DNA of 64,000 nt, from contig JAJJXM010000042.1 in NCBI GenBank assembly GCA_024516155.1, positions 372,001 through 436,000 of the forward strand, in the 5' to 3' direction. The first letter of the stretch is position 1, and each line of letters starts with the position of its first letter. Under the pieces are notes generated by a model. The model was not told the DNA's origin, ran no database searches, and worked only from the letters and a program-made list of their open reading frames with translations. The position numbers and the translations under genes are program-made. Positions 24,178 to 35,867 of the stretch are shown here, in pieces. This DNA comes from Pyronema omphalodes. Lineage: Eukaryota; Ascomycota; Pezizomycetes; Pezizales; Pyronemataceae.

Positions 24178-24217
24178 AGCAGCAGCAGCAGCAGTAGTAG
24201 CAGCAGCAGCAGTAATG
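24178..24217. repeat. AGC trinucleotide run
   Basis: About thirteen AGC/AGT triplets, interrupted by TAG variants. Confidence 0.9.
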
Positions 24218-24910
24218 GTAGTAGCAGGAGTCGCGGTGATGGTGGAACGGGGACGGTGACGGGGAATCATATTTCGCAGGAAGATGTGGGTCCTATCCTA
24301 TCTCATGAACCGATCGTGCCGAGGCCTTCGGTGATGGCTCTCGCCCTGGCAGATCAATGCCCACCACCCAACACCCACCCACCCACCACCAAAAGAGGGG
24401 CCTGCTGTGTCACATGTTCGAATTCCGAGGTGCGGAGGCATGGGGGGATGGGATGGGATGGGAGCGAACCTAGGGAACTTAGCAGAGGAATCCGGGGAAC
24501 TAATCCGGAGGAAACTTGACTTAGCTACATAAGAACCCCTTGGGTTGCTGGCGCGGTAAGATAGGGACTTGGGAACATAGCAACCTAAAAAAAGGGCAAG
24601 TGAAAGTGAAAGTGAAAGTGTAAATTATATGTAATCCGATTTTTTTTTATTTTATTTTTATTTTGGTTGGTGTATTCGTCCCTTACTGAGAATCTAGCTA
24701 GATACCTAAAAAAACATTAAAAAACATAAAAATAAAATAAAAATTACCCCTGTATTTACCTTTACCTTTACTTTTACCTCCGAACCATCAATTCCTTTTA
24801 TCATATGTAGACTACAGAACTATACGTTATCTCAAAACCAACTCTCGGAATATGGAGTAAGGAGTGAGTTTTTTTTGTTTCTTTCTTACTTCTTAGTTCC
24901 TAGTTCTCAC

Positions 24911-25047
24911 TTCGAGTCTTCAAATCTTCGAGTCTTCGAGTCTTTGAGTCTTCGAGTCTTCGAGTCTTCGAGTCTCCGAGTCTTCGAGTCTTCTTACTAC
25001 AAATCTTCGAGTCTCCGAGTCTCCGAGTCTTCGAGTCTTCGAGTCTC
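24911..25047. repeat. TTCGAGTC octamer array
   Basis: More than a dozen copies of TCTTCGAG/TCTCCGAG with a single interruption near 24990-25005. Confidence 0.9.
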
Positions 25048-25217
25048 CAACACTAGAACTCGAACTCGAACCCAAAACTCGAACTCGAACTCGAACTAGG
25101 CCTCGAAACTATATGATGCAGTAAAATGTACACCACCTCAACCTTCCCGGGATATTAGAAACATCCCAACAATAGGAACACCAGTACCAATAGGAATAAT
25201 AATAGCACCAGTACCAA

Positions 25218-25218
<1 letters not shown>

Positions 25219-25248
<30 letters not shown>

Positions 25249-25256
25249 AAGAAGAA
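25219..25256. repeat. AAG microsatellite
   Basis: A perfect run of about twelve AAG units flanked by CAGTACCAATA motifs on both sides. Confidence 0.95.
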
Positions 25257-26556
25257 CACCAGTACCAATAACAACAAGAACAAGCAGAACAAGACGAGAA
25301 AGAAGAAAAAGAAGTAATCGATACAATGGGTATATTCCGACCATCCATATCAACTTACAAGCCGCCGTCTATAGTCAGCTTATGTGTACATACAGTACAC
25401 ACCTGTGAGAATCCATGCTTACGTGATTACGTGATTACTGCACAAAAATACAAGCCAGGAAAAGCTAGGAAGATGAAAGCCTCGGGAGCTGGTACGGATC
25501 GTTTAGTCGTTTAATAACCCTTCATCCACATCAATCACATTAAATATGCATATATACCGAATGATCAACAAACCCCAAACCCCCAAGCTTCCTTCCTTCC
25601 TTCCTCCTGTCTGTCAGATGATGTAACCCCATAACCCCATACCTTCAAACTCCAAGCCCCAAGCCTCCTGGATCCCCCCCCCCTCCATACTATCCCAATC
25701 CAGCCCCCAAGACATCCCCGCACTGTAGTCTACAGCCATGTACTTTTAAGCCTCAATGACAAAAAACAGATGTACGTAGTCGCACTATGGACGTATGTAT
25801 ATCCACACCCCGCCCCCGCCCCCGCCTTCACTCCTATATATATACCTTTGCCGAGTCCAGTCTTGTTCCTGGGTCTGGGTTTGGTTGGGGTTGGGATGGG
25901 TTGGGTCTGGGTCTGGGGGTGTTGGGGCTCTTGGGTCTGGGTCTGGGGGTGTTGGTTTCTGGGGCTCTTGGGTCTGGGCCTGGGGGTAGTTTCTGGTGCT
26001 CTTGGTCTTGATGCTCTTGATCTTGATCTTGATCTTGTCTTAATCCTAGTCCTCCCTCCCTCCCTACCAAACCCCAGTCTCCAGTCTCCAATTCCCCACG
26101 CACCCCGCACCCCGCACCCCGCACTCCGCACCCCGCACCCGGCGCACCACTATACATAAAACCAAACCATTATACAGAAGTCATAGCTCTAGTCTTAGAT
26201 AGTATCGTTATAGAGAGGTTCAATTGTGCCGCGTCGATGGAACGTGGATGGAACCTGGATGGTTTGAACCACGACACGACGATACGATACGATACGACAC
26301 GATAGGAACGCGTTGACCCACTACCGAATAGAACCCCGCACGCACGCACGCAACATAACAGAACCCCGCGCCGCACGCCGCACGCCGCAAGCAAGCAAGC
26401 ACACACGAAGTAGAATAGGATACGATACGAGACGATACGATACGAGACGATAGAATACACGTGAATTGAACGGGACAGGATAAGAGCTCAACCTCAACAG
26501 GACGGAACAGAAGGAACAGACGGAATACAATAGAGAGGAATAGAGGAATAAAAGAG

Positions 26557-29500
26557 ATGTCAGGTGCTAAAGGTGATAAAGCTTCGGGATCGAAATATGA
26601 AGTTGAGGTATGTGCAATTGGGTTTTTGTTTTTATCTTATAAGGGGGGGGGGGGGGTGCTTTATTTGTATCTGGGGTTTACTGGGGGGTTACTGGGGTTT
26701 ATTGGGGTTACGGGGCTTTGCTTCGCACTGCTTCATTGATGCTATGGGTACTATGGGTACTACAGATACTACGAGTACTACAGATACTACACCTCGCCTC
26801 GACTGAGGGTTCCATACATACATACCTACCTACCTACCTACCTACCTACCTACCTACCTACCTACCTACCTACCTACCTACCTACCTACCTACTCACCTA
26901 CCCACCCCACTAAACAACCCCCGGACTCCCGAAATATCTCCAAGAAGATCTATCCCAAGCTATACCATTCCTTCTCCGGGGTACCCATAAACTACATATC
27001 TGATTCACGCCGTGAAGCTCCAACTCCAAGAGCCTTCTATACCCACAATGTCCCATTGCTCAGATTCCCCAAGGAGCAAAGATGAGCTTCCTAAAGCTCT
27101 TCCATCTCCCTTGCTCCAATCCTCTCCCCAAATCCTTCTTATATCCCCCCCTCTCCCCCCCCCCCCCCCACCCCCCACCCCGTATCCACCAATCCCACCA
27201 TACTTAAATCCATAATCCATAATCCATACTCACGACCCTTCAATCTAGGCCTCCAAACTCGCCCTCACCGCAACAACCCTCGCCTCAAAAGGTTCCTACA
27301 AAGAAGCTTTAACCACCGCCATCACCGCCGCAGAACTATATATGAAAGCGCGAGCATCCACGGTTTCGGTGGCTGATAAACAACGTATTGATCGGAATTG
27401 TGGGGGGTTACTTAGAGATGCTGAGGGGTGGAAGGTTCTTTCTGCTAGGGAGGGAGATGGAGCTATAAGGGATACCGGGGTGTGTGAGAAGATGGGGAAT
27501 GTTAAAGATACGAGGGAAGATATGAATGGAGTTCGAACTGCGGAAATGGGTTCGGTGTCGAAAATATCTTCAGTATCTTCAGTATATGCGCCATCTACAA
27601 TACCATCGATAAATTCCGGATCATCATCAGCGAACAGAAAATTGAAAATAATACAACAACAAAGACCACCACCGAAAATGACTAATAAACTTTCTGTAAA
27701 GGAAAATTTAATATTACTGAAATCAAGTAAAATAAATGGTAATATATTCCCTCCATGGGATGATAAGAAATTACCTACAGCGGAGGAATTTAGCGGGAGA
27801 GAGGAGTTTTTGTGAGTTGCCTTGTCTTTTGCATTGTCGTACCCATCCCTCTTGGATCTTTTTATTTTCTTTTATTTATTTTTGTTCAAAAAAAAAAAAA
27901 ACTAACACACCTTCTTTTCCTCCTCTAAAACAGAGACCCCACAGGCCCACTATCACTTTCTTCTACCCAAACCACACATCTCAAATCCTGGCTCCGACCC
28001 CACCAAATCGCCCCGCATTTCCAAATCCTTCCACCCCAGGGAGAATGCCTGGATTTAACACAAGATATTGTAACGGATTGCTCCGTAGTTGCAAGTTTAT
28101 GTTCAGCAAGCAGAAGAGAAGAAAAAGGGTTCGGGGCTACAGTTACGAATATCTTGTATCCCCAGGATAAGCATAGTAAGCCTGTGATATCACAGAATGG
28201 GAAGTATGTTGTGAAATTATTTTTCAATGGGTGTTTTCGTAAGGTAGGTAAGCTCATAGCATTTCTTTTATTTTCCCCACACACTATATATATATATATA
28301 TATCTCTGGTTACATTATTAACATTATTCCATATACAGATAATAATTGATTCACTATTACCCTATTCACCACATCGAGAACTCTTCGTACGCTGTCGAAA
28401 AAATCCGGCAATCTTTTACCCGGCACTTATCGAAAAGGCATACCTGAAACTTTTGGCTAAAGGTTATGATTTTCCGGGTTCGAATTCTGGAACGGATCTA
28501 CTGGCTTTAACGGGTTGGATCCCGGAACATATTTTTTTGCAGTCGGATGAAATATCACCCGCTGCGTTATGGCGACGCATGATGAAGGCTTGGGAATCTG
28601 GGGATGTCTTGATTACGCTTGGTACTGGCAGAATGGGGAAGGTGGAGGAAATTCAGTTGGGGTTGGTGGGGGAACATGATTATGCCGTGCTGGAATTGAA
28701 GGAGCAGGAAGTCACGGGGGATAGGTTGTTGTTGGTTAAGAATCCGTGGTCGGAGGGGAGAGTTTGGAAGGGTGTGATTGAGGAAGACGAAGAAGAAGAG
28801 AAAGATTTTGATGCACCAAGCGATAGCGACAACGAGGGTAAAGCATCAGCAATGGATATGAGCAGTGTTAAGGAAGCTTTACCAACAAAGACGAAAGAAA
28901 AGCTACAACCAGGAACCTTTTGGATCAGTCTCGAGAATGTGTTTAGGAACTTTGCGAGTATATACTTGAACTGGAATCCGTCGCTGTTTACGCATTGTTA
29001 TGCTACTCATTTTAGTTGGGATTTGGCGACGAAAACTACGGAGACTAGTTTCAGCAGGAATCCACAGTTTTCAATACATAATCCATCGGCGAATTCGGGC
29101 CCGGTTTGGATTATGCTAAGTAGACATATTGGGGTACAAGGATCAACCGACGAATCATCATCATCATCAGCAGCAGCAAAAGAGAAGGAAAAACGCCAAA
29201 GCGATGAAAAAGGTTTCATCTCCCTCTACCTTTTCGACACCTCCGGATCCCGCGTCTACCTCTCATCCCCCTCACTCCACCGTACCCCCTACGTCGACTC
29301 CCCCCAAACCCTCCTCCCCCTCCCCTCCTTCCCCTCCAACACAACCTACACCCTCGTCATCTCCTCCCAATCCCTACCCCCAATCCCCCAGTCATTCTCC
29401 CTCCACATCTACTCCCTCACCCCCCTCCACATCGGTCCCGTCCACGATGTCTACCCCTACAAACGCGAGCTCCCCGGTTCCTGGACCTCCCTAACCTCCG

Positions 29501-30186
29501 GGGGCAACGCCTCCTCTCCCTCCTATCCCCTAAACCCACAATACTCCCTCCAAATCACCTCCTCCTGTTCCCTAGCCCTCCTTCTCGAAAGCCCCAGTCC
29601 GCATCCTCTCCACCTCCAACTCGTCCCCAGCGGCACCCGAGTTTCCTCTGTCCTCACCCGTGACATATTGTGCGAATCCGGAGAATATATCCGACACACA
29701 GCCTTCTGTTCTCATTCCCTATCACCGGGGAATTACACGGTGATCTGCTCCACCTTTGAAGCGGGACAAACGGGGGGCTTTACGCTTTCTGTGTTATCAT
29801 CGATAGATTCAGTGGTAGTTAAGGAGCTACCATCTGAGACAGCGGGGTTTTTTGAAACTAGAAGAAAGGGGATTTGGAAAATGGGACAGAGGGAGGTTAG
29901 GTTATTGGTGGATGTTGGTCGGTTGATGGGGGTTTGGGTTATGGCGAGAGGAGTGGGCGAGTTAAGGGTTGCCTTGGTGAAGGGGGAGGAGGTCGTTGCT
30001 TGCTCCGAGAATGGAACGTATAGGAATTTGCCCATGGGGGTTAGGACTAGGGTTGCGGATTGTGAGTGGAGGGCTGAGGGGTATGAGGTGCTTTTGGAGA
30101 GGTTGGAAACGGCGGATATGGGTGCTTGGGAGATTAGGGTTATGAGTGAGGGAACCCTGTGGGTGGGTGAGGAGGAGGAGGAGTAG
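26557..30186 (+). CDS. palB: Calpain-like protease PalB/Rim13 of the alkaline pH pathway, 923 aa
   Basis: Exons are 26557-26607, 27249-27811, 27934-28243 and 28339-30186; all junctions have good sites and keep frame. Residues about 15-55 form an MIT-like helix pair (ASKLALTATTLASKGSYKEA then AAELYMKA), used by family members to bind ESCRT-III. A Ser-rich linker follows, then the PalB-type cysteine protease: QDIVTDCSVVASLC (catalytic Cys), RKIIIDSLLP, PALIEKAYLKLL, GYDFPGSNSGTDL, GEHDYAVLEL (catalytic His) and LLLVKNPW (catalytic Asn). The triad is complete. The C-terminal half contains C2-like/calpain-III beta domains. By family it processes the PacC/Rim101 factor at alkaline pH on endosomal ESCRT. 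Anomalies are a 641-nt first intron holding a tetranucleotide array, an acidic insertion after KNPW (EEDEEEEKD), and a T/C-rich exon-4 segment at 29220-29640. Length is normal for the family. Confidence 0.9.
26608..27248 (+). other. Long first intron of palB with satellites
   Basis: Donor GAG|GTATGT, acceptor AATCTAG, 641 nt. It contains a G run (26645-26657), an ACCT array (26817-26893) and a C run (27155-27175). I found no convincing extra exon. Confidence 0.7.
26817..26893. repeat. ACCT tetranucleotide array
   Basis: About 18 near-perfect CTAC/ACCT units inside palB intron 1. Confidence 0.95.
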
Positions 30187-30410
30187 AATGTAGAAAGTAG
30201 AATCGAAAGGAGTCGTCGAGTAGCAGAAGATGTCAAACGAAGTCATACAAGAAGATAGGATGCTATATATGCTTAGACGACGATCGACAAGAAGAATAGA
30301 AAGAAGAAGAAACCTCAAGTTTCAAATGCAAATACCAAAATACAATCTTGTGAATATCATAAATACCAATACCAATAACACGTCAATATTTCTACATTTC
30401 TCCATAAACA

Positions 30411-30540
30411 ACTATCACTATCACCATCACCATCACCATCACCATCACCATCACCATCACCATCACTATCACTATCACTATCACCATCACTATCACCATC
30501 ACTATCACCATCACTATCACCATCACTATCACTATCACTA
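30411..30540. repeat. ATCACC/ATCACT hexamer array, 130 nt
   Basis: About 21 hexamers, first mostly CACCAT and then alternating with CACTAT, giving a compound 12-18-nt periodicity. Confidence 0.95.
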
Positions 30541-30594
30541 AACCCCAGCAAATTCAAATTACACATATCCAAAAGTACATATCCCCACTATTTA

Positions 30595-30680
30595 GGGAGG
30601 AGGGGGGGAAGGGGGGGAGGGGGGGAGAGGGGAGGGGGAGAGGGGAGGGGGGGAGGGGGGAGGGGGGGAGGGGAGGGGGG
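30595..30680. repeat. Purine tract with many G runs
   Basis: Eighty-six nucleotides made almost only of G with single A interruptions, more than ten runs of at least four G. This is a strong G-quadruplex candidate on the plus strand. Confidence 0.9.
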
Positions 30681-31652
30681 TATCACCATCACTCCTCTAT
30701 CCTCAATCCTCTATCCTCAATCCTGTATTCACAGTCCATACAACCATTCTTCTTCTTTCTTTGATGAAATACATAAGCTCTCCTGTTCCTCTCCCATCTC
30801 TCGTCCCATGCCATGTGTTGCTACTGCTATATTATATCGCGATGTGATAGGAATCCCCCCCCCCCCCCCCCCACCCCAAGTATGTATGGCATTGTAGCCG
30901 TTCGTATAATAGATTGGGTTATTACAGATTAGGGATTAGGGATTAAGGATAGTGGGTACTTATTCCTACATATGTCCTCCAAGGTTTGAACTGAAGGTTT
31001 GAATCAAATCCTTGAATCCTTTAAATTTGAAAGTTTTAAGGTTTTAACACTCTAACACTACCCTATACTGAAGTAGGGGGGTCTTAAACAGTTTTAATGG
31101 TTCTTTATGTGCCATATCTCTACATATGTAGTACGTGCTTCAAACCTTTCCAGTCCAAAGCTTCAAAGGCCATGGCGGAGATGAATGGAGACAGAGATAC
31201 TGGGTTGTGGCTCCTTAGAAGTGTGAGGTGCGGGTATGGACGTCATGCAATGGAGATGAAGATGGAGATTGAGAGGGAGATGAAATGGAGATATAGCTAG
31301 TTATGTGTGTTTTATCGTATCCGATATCGGAAATCCTGATTATAAATCTCACGTTACATACATTTTATTTTTTCACTCGGCTATGTACATATGTATGGAT
31401 AAAGGAATAATCCAACCTCCTCTAGCTTATTCGAACTTCGAGGATGTATGTAAACTGGTTTTTTTTTTTTTTTTTTTTTTTTTTTTGGTGGGGGGTTTTT
31501 GCTGTAGAAATTCTTGATATGAGGTTCAGGATTCAGGGAAGATAAGATTGCAAGCTAGGAAGATAAATGGCCTGCTTATCTTATCTATCGGGCGCGTGTT
31601 TACTAGGTCACAGGTACCATGTTTTGCGGAAATTGGTACCGAGCTATACCCT

Positions 31653-31705
31653 CCTCCTCTCTCGCTCTCTCGCTCTCTCGCTCTCTCGCTCTCTCGCTCT
31701 CTCGC
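31653..31705. repeat. CTCTCTCG octamer array
   Basis: Six to seven perfect CTCTCTCG units followed by related CT-rich sequence. Confidence 0.95.
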
Positions 31706-32415
31706 AGCCTTGCTCTCTCTCCCGCCCCCACCATCCCCCCCCCACACACACACTCTCTCTCTCGCCAATAACAGCAAGTTTGATGTTGAAACATACGTTT
31801 TGGCGCAGGCGGGCGGACCCACTGACGTCGAAGTCGCGCTAGTAGCTAAGACAAGCAGCGGCTCGGGAACGGACGCTAGTAAACCCCGAACACTGAACGA
31901 CAACTTGATTACAGTCGATTGTCGATCATTTGAGATCTTGATCGCGTGTCGGATGAACTTTGCGCCTTTGAATTTTAATGAAAGAAATCGAATTTTTCTT
32001 TACTGTGGGATTGTTTGAAGATTTGAGGATTTCAAGCTTCTTTGGTCGATTTGTCTATTTGTTTAAGGCAGCACATTATCGATTGACTATAGTATAGTAT
32101 AGTGTTTAAAAAAAACGAATAGCTAAAGTTAGCGGTTTGAAAAACATTGTATGGTCGCTATTGATTTTTCCCGCCGCTCGCCGCACACCGCCCGCCGGAA
32201 AATAAAACCCCTACCACTAACCTTCCTGTTCCTGTTCCAACCCTTCACCATGGCCATCCATCAACCAGATAAGGTTCCCAAACTACGTCATATGCAAAGC
32301 GAAGATCCTATTCAGATTCCATGTTTCTAACAATGCTAGCAGAGCAAGGGCTCTATAAACCGGTAGACGTCCCAGGGGGTCTTGAGCCCCAATATCGAGG
32401 AGATAAAAAGCCATA

Positions 32416-33631
32416 ATGCTCACCTCAAGAGTATTGATCTGGACTCTTAGAAATCAGAAACAACTCTTTTTTTTTACGCAGACTACGCAGATAAAACCGA
32501 TTATACCGATATCTTCTATTATTACGACAAGCAGAATGGCGAGTTCGCAGGCTGGAAAGAATGGACAGTTTACGGCTTGTGTGCCGCCACAGACTCAGAG
32601 TCAGCCGGGGTATTGATTTCCCTTTCCTGGAATTTCTTATATCGTATATATTATCTTGTCATATTTCTTATCAGAACATAACACTTTTCATTTTTTTTTT
32701 TTTTTCAAATGGCTTTTGGACCTTTACTAACTAATGGAATAAAAATAGTCTTGAGAAAGATATGGCCCCTACCTCTGAATCCACAAAGCTCGAGGGAAAG
32801 GATGGCTTCGTCGAATACGTCGGATCCGGTAAACTGAAAGGAAAATCCGCCCTGATCACCGGAGGAGACTCCGGTATCGGCCGAGCAGTTGCGGCATTAT
32901 ACGCGCGCGAGGGATGCAACGTTTCCATCAACTATCTTCCCGAAGAGCAAGAAGATGCCGAGGAGACCAAGCGTCTTGTAACCGAAGCTGGAGCAAAATG
33001 CTTGTGTATCCCCTACGACCTCGAGAAGCTTAAATCCCTGAATGAGATTGTTGAAAAGCACGTTAAGGAATATGGAGGATTGGATATCTTGGTCAACAAT
33101 GCCTCGAAACAGGTTCAGTGTGAGAACTTTGAGGATATTAATATCGATGCTATGGAAAGTACTTTTAAGAGTAATATCTTGCAGATGATGGCTTTGACAA
33201 AGTTTGCTCTGCCACATATCCCTAAGGGTGGAAGCATCATCAATACTACGTCGGTTGTGGCGTTCAGAGGAACTTCTACTTTGGTCGATTATGCTTCTAC
33301 TAAGGGAGCTATTGTTGCTTTCACCAGAAGTTTGTCGAAGCAGTTGGTGAAGAGAGGAATTAGAGTCAACGCTGTTGCGTAAGTTATTCCTGTCTACCAA
33401 ATCACAATGTGAAAGAAGATGCTAACGATATGCAATAGTCCTGGACCTGTTCATACTCCTCTACAGCCAGCTTCGAGATCAAAGGAGGAGATGGATAACT
33501 TTGGTGCACAGAGTCAGATTGGAAGACCTGGTCAGCCATCGGAGATCGCTACTAGCTTTGTGTTTTTGGCAAGTGCAGATGCCACGCTGTACTATGGACA
33601 GATTCTCCACCCTTACCCTCTTGGAGACTAA
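32416..33631 (+). CDS. Short-chain dehydrogenase/reductase, 338 aa (or 298 aa from the second ATG)
   Basis: Exons are 32416-32609, 32749-33378 and 33439-33631. Introns of 139 and 60 nt end in ATAG; the second interrupts the conserved NAVA|PGPVHTPL. Classical SDR motifs are all present: cofactor loop ITGGDSGIGRA, DILVNNAS, Ser in IINTTSVVAF, and the catalytic YxxxK in DYASTKGA. The N-terminal CVPPQTQSQPG segment and the C-terminal GQILHPYPLGD place it with the fungal relatives of YghA/glucose-dehydrogenase-like SDRs. Substrate is unknown; NADP preference cannot be read from sequence. From the first ATG the extra 40 residues are rich in Arg, Lys, Ser, Thr and Ile with no acidic residue, so they look like a mitochondrial presequence. 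Starting at ATG 32536 gives the usual family N-terminus, and dual localisation is possible. Confidence 0.85.
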
Positions 33632-34297
33632 AGGGTGATGGAAGGGAATGATTGTGATGAGGTAATGATGGAATGCTGGTAATGGATTGCCGCTTTGTAT
33701 GTGTAGCATTGTATGGTGTATGGCATTGCGGGTGTATGTTGCTTTATTTCACAAATGTTTAATACCCATGAATGAAATGAGATGATTAAAAACTACGATA
33801 AACCCAAAATTTTCATAGTGACTGAATTTGCACCTGTTTTTTTGGATGTTTGGTTGGGTTTAATTCGGGGGTTTTTTTTTCGATTTGGGGGTGCCATCTA
33901 TCCGAGTGATGCGATATGTTAACCGAGACCCCAGGGGTTCTCTATTGACTCGAGATATAAGGTGTACAGCATAATTTAGCTGTTTTGTTATTGGAAAAAG
34001 GTATCACATTAACCTGTGATTATGGTACTGGATGATACACGTTAGCGAAGCGCTGGATATGATGGACTGTCTGCATCTAGCCCGTAGGTTCATTGCTTCA
34101 ACCCTTTTCAACTATAGGTCCTACGGTGGACAATAAGATTCCCGGCTTCATGGAGATATTTATGGTTAAGCCATGGATTTCTGGGATAGGATGCTTATTT
34201 CCCTGTGGTCAAATCATCATAGCACTGACTGTTCATTTACTCAAGGAAGGCCAGTCATAATACTTTCTTCATGGGCCATCAATCATAATAATACTCT
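33632..34297. other. Convergent intergenic region
   Basis: 3' flanks of the SDR (plus) and M28 peptidase (minus) genes. AT-rich, with TTTT runs near 33836-33880. No gene is seen. Confidence 0.5.
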
Positions 34298-35867
34298 CTA
34301 ATACAACCCATCACCGCAACCGCTCATTTTCCCATGGCTTCCCTTTACCCATTCGCCCTGCCACCTCACTTCTCTTCGATTTGGAAACCGTTCTAAACCA
34401 CCGCCACCCCAAACAGCCACACTATCCGCGATAGCTTTAGTATTGGTAATCCATGCCTCCCTGTCAACGTTTTTCCTCGTATCTCCCGGCTGATGATAAT
34501 TGGAATCATACGGTTCTCCCACTTCTCCACCAAAAAAGTTCTGTTCCTCCTCGGTTTTAATTCCTTCGGCCCCTGTAAATAGCCCTCCGCAAGGAATCCC
34601 AGCCCTCAAGAATGGCCCATAATCGCTTCTCCCGGTAAAAGCCGTCGGAACCGAAGTTTTCCCAACATCTTTGAAGAAAGTCTGGAAGACATTCTGGATG
34701 CGATCGCTTCCTGCTGGACCGGTGATATTATATGCCGCACCAGAACCGTCATAGACACCAAGGATATAGTTAGGTGATGCCAACATATCGAAGTTCAGCA
34801 TCATCCTGATTTTATAGTTTTCTTCACGATTGAGGGTGTTGACATAATAGTTCGATCCAAGGAGTCCATATTCCTCCGCCGCAAACCATATAAAGCGAAT
34901 TGCGTTTTTAGTCCGAAACCTTTTCAAATTCAACAGAACCTCCAATAATGCAATGGTTCCAGATCCGTTATCATTAATCCCCGGGCCAAGCGGTACACTG
35001 CATATTTCTTGTCAATACCAATTCCGGTCAAGCATAACCAACATCAGGAGAGACAAACCTATCACTATGTGCACCCAACACAACAACATTTTTCTGATCC
35101 CCTGAAGTTGTTTGTGCGATAACATTATAAGTCAATCTCTCCTCTTTCACCGTCACAATATTCAACTCTGCACGAATACGCTCCCCTTTTACTATCCTCT
35201 CAACCAATTTCAATCCATAATGATTCCCAATAGATCCCGTCGGTACGATATTCTTCTCATCCAACAGTCGACCATCCAACACCGTTCCTGGAACATCATT
35301 ATAAACCACAACCCCCAATGCACCCTTTCTCCCCGCTAACTGTGACTTTGCGGTATAACTACAATTCCCCCGTTTTACCAATACGATTGTTTCTCGGAAA
35401 CTTCCATAAGGCTCATAATCAGCATCATTACACCCTTCCCGATTTCCCCCCGCTACAGCCAAGCGCCCTCTTACTCCTGATGCATTAGGTGAATTTCGTG
35501 ATGCATAGAAAAGACCCTCGGATTCTCCATCGATTAAGAAGGTACCCGTGGATGCAGAGTATGGCGCTTTAAAAGGTTGAAGAGATACCGTATATTCCGG
35601 TAAGACGGAGATGGTGTTAAAGAGCCAATTGATGGTGGCGTTGTGGCCAATACCTCCGAAAGCGCGGTTACCGTTGGCGCCGGGGAGAAGCGAGAAGGAT
35701 TCGAGAATGTCGGCTTGGCGGAGTAGTGAGGAGCGGGTTAGGAGGCGTCGAAGTTGATTGGAGATGACGAGGGGACGGGCATCAACGGGGCTACCAATGG
35801 GATTCCCAATGGGGTTTGAGAAAACGGGAATCGTAAATAAGAAAAAGAGGAGAGATGAGAATTGCAT
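34298..35867 (-). CDS. Secreted M28 family aminopeptidase with PA domain, 502 aa
   Basis: Exons are 35059-35867 and 34298-34997, joined by a 61-nt intron. The splice completes the zinc motif, GAHSD|SVPLGPGINDNGSG, with AG|T making the Ser. A signal peptide covers residues 1-17 (LLFFLFTIPVFS). A protease-associated domain spans about 130-225 (RGRLAVAGG, IVLVKRGNCSYTAKSQLAGR, GALGVVVYND). The catalytic M28 domain carries all expected metal ligands and the catalytic acid: His in AHSD, Asp in INDN, Glu-Glu in AAEEYGLLGS, Asp in LNFDMLASP and His in YHQPGDT. Several N-glycosylation sequons (HNAT, NCS, YNIT) agree with secretion. By family it removes N-terminal residues, often Leu or Lys, from peptides outside the cell. 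The architecture and length match fungal leucine aminopeptidase Lap2/aminopeptidase Y homologues. Confidence 0.9.

Larger units (their letters stand above)
23785..26556. other. Intergenic, satellite-dense
   Basis: Region between the divergent carrier and PalB genes. It holds CGTATCGTAT/GAGTATC repeats (23835-23945), an AGC run (24178-24217), TTCGAGTC repeats (24911-25047), an AAG run (25219-25256), GGGTCTGGG repeats (25870-25990), CGCACCCCG repeats (26098-26145) and GATACGA repeats (26276-26450). No gene is supported; long frames here are low-complexity. Confidence 0.55.
30187..32415. other. Intergenic with large simple arrays
   Basis: Downstream of palB. Contains the ATCACC/ATCACT array (30411-30540), a G-rich tract (30595-30680), a C run (30856-30872), a T run (31460-31486) and a CTCTCTCG array (31653-31705). 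AT-rich sequence precedes the SDR gene. No gene is supported; frames at 31526-32018 follow the arrays. Confidence 0.5.

Noticed and set aside
25730..26159. Long open frames on both strands (up to 133 aa)
   Set aside because: They arise from GGGTCTGGG and CGCACCCC repeats without stop codons; composition is purely repeat-driven.
27736..28170. 144-residue plus-strand frame across palB intron 2
   Set aside because: It overlaps palB exons 2 and 3 in another frame and runs through the poly-A/T intron; the exon model with the calpain motifs explains the sequence.
31526..32018. Frames over the CTCTCTCG array
   Set aside because: Low-complexity Ser/Leu/Arg runs produced by the octamer array on both strands.
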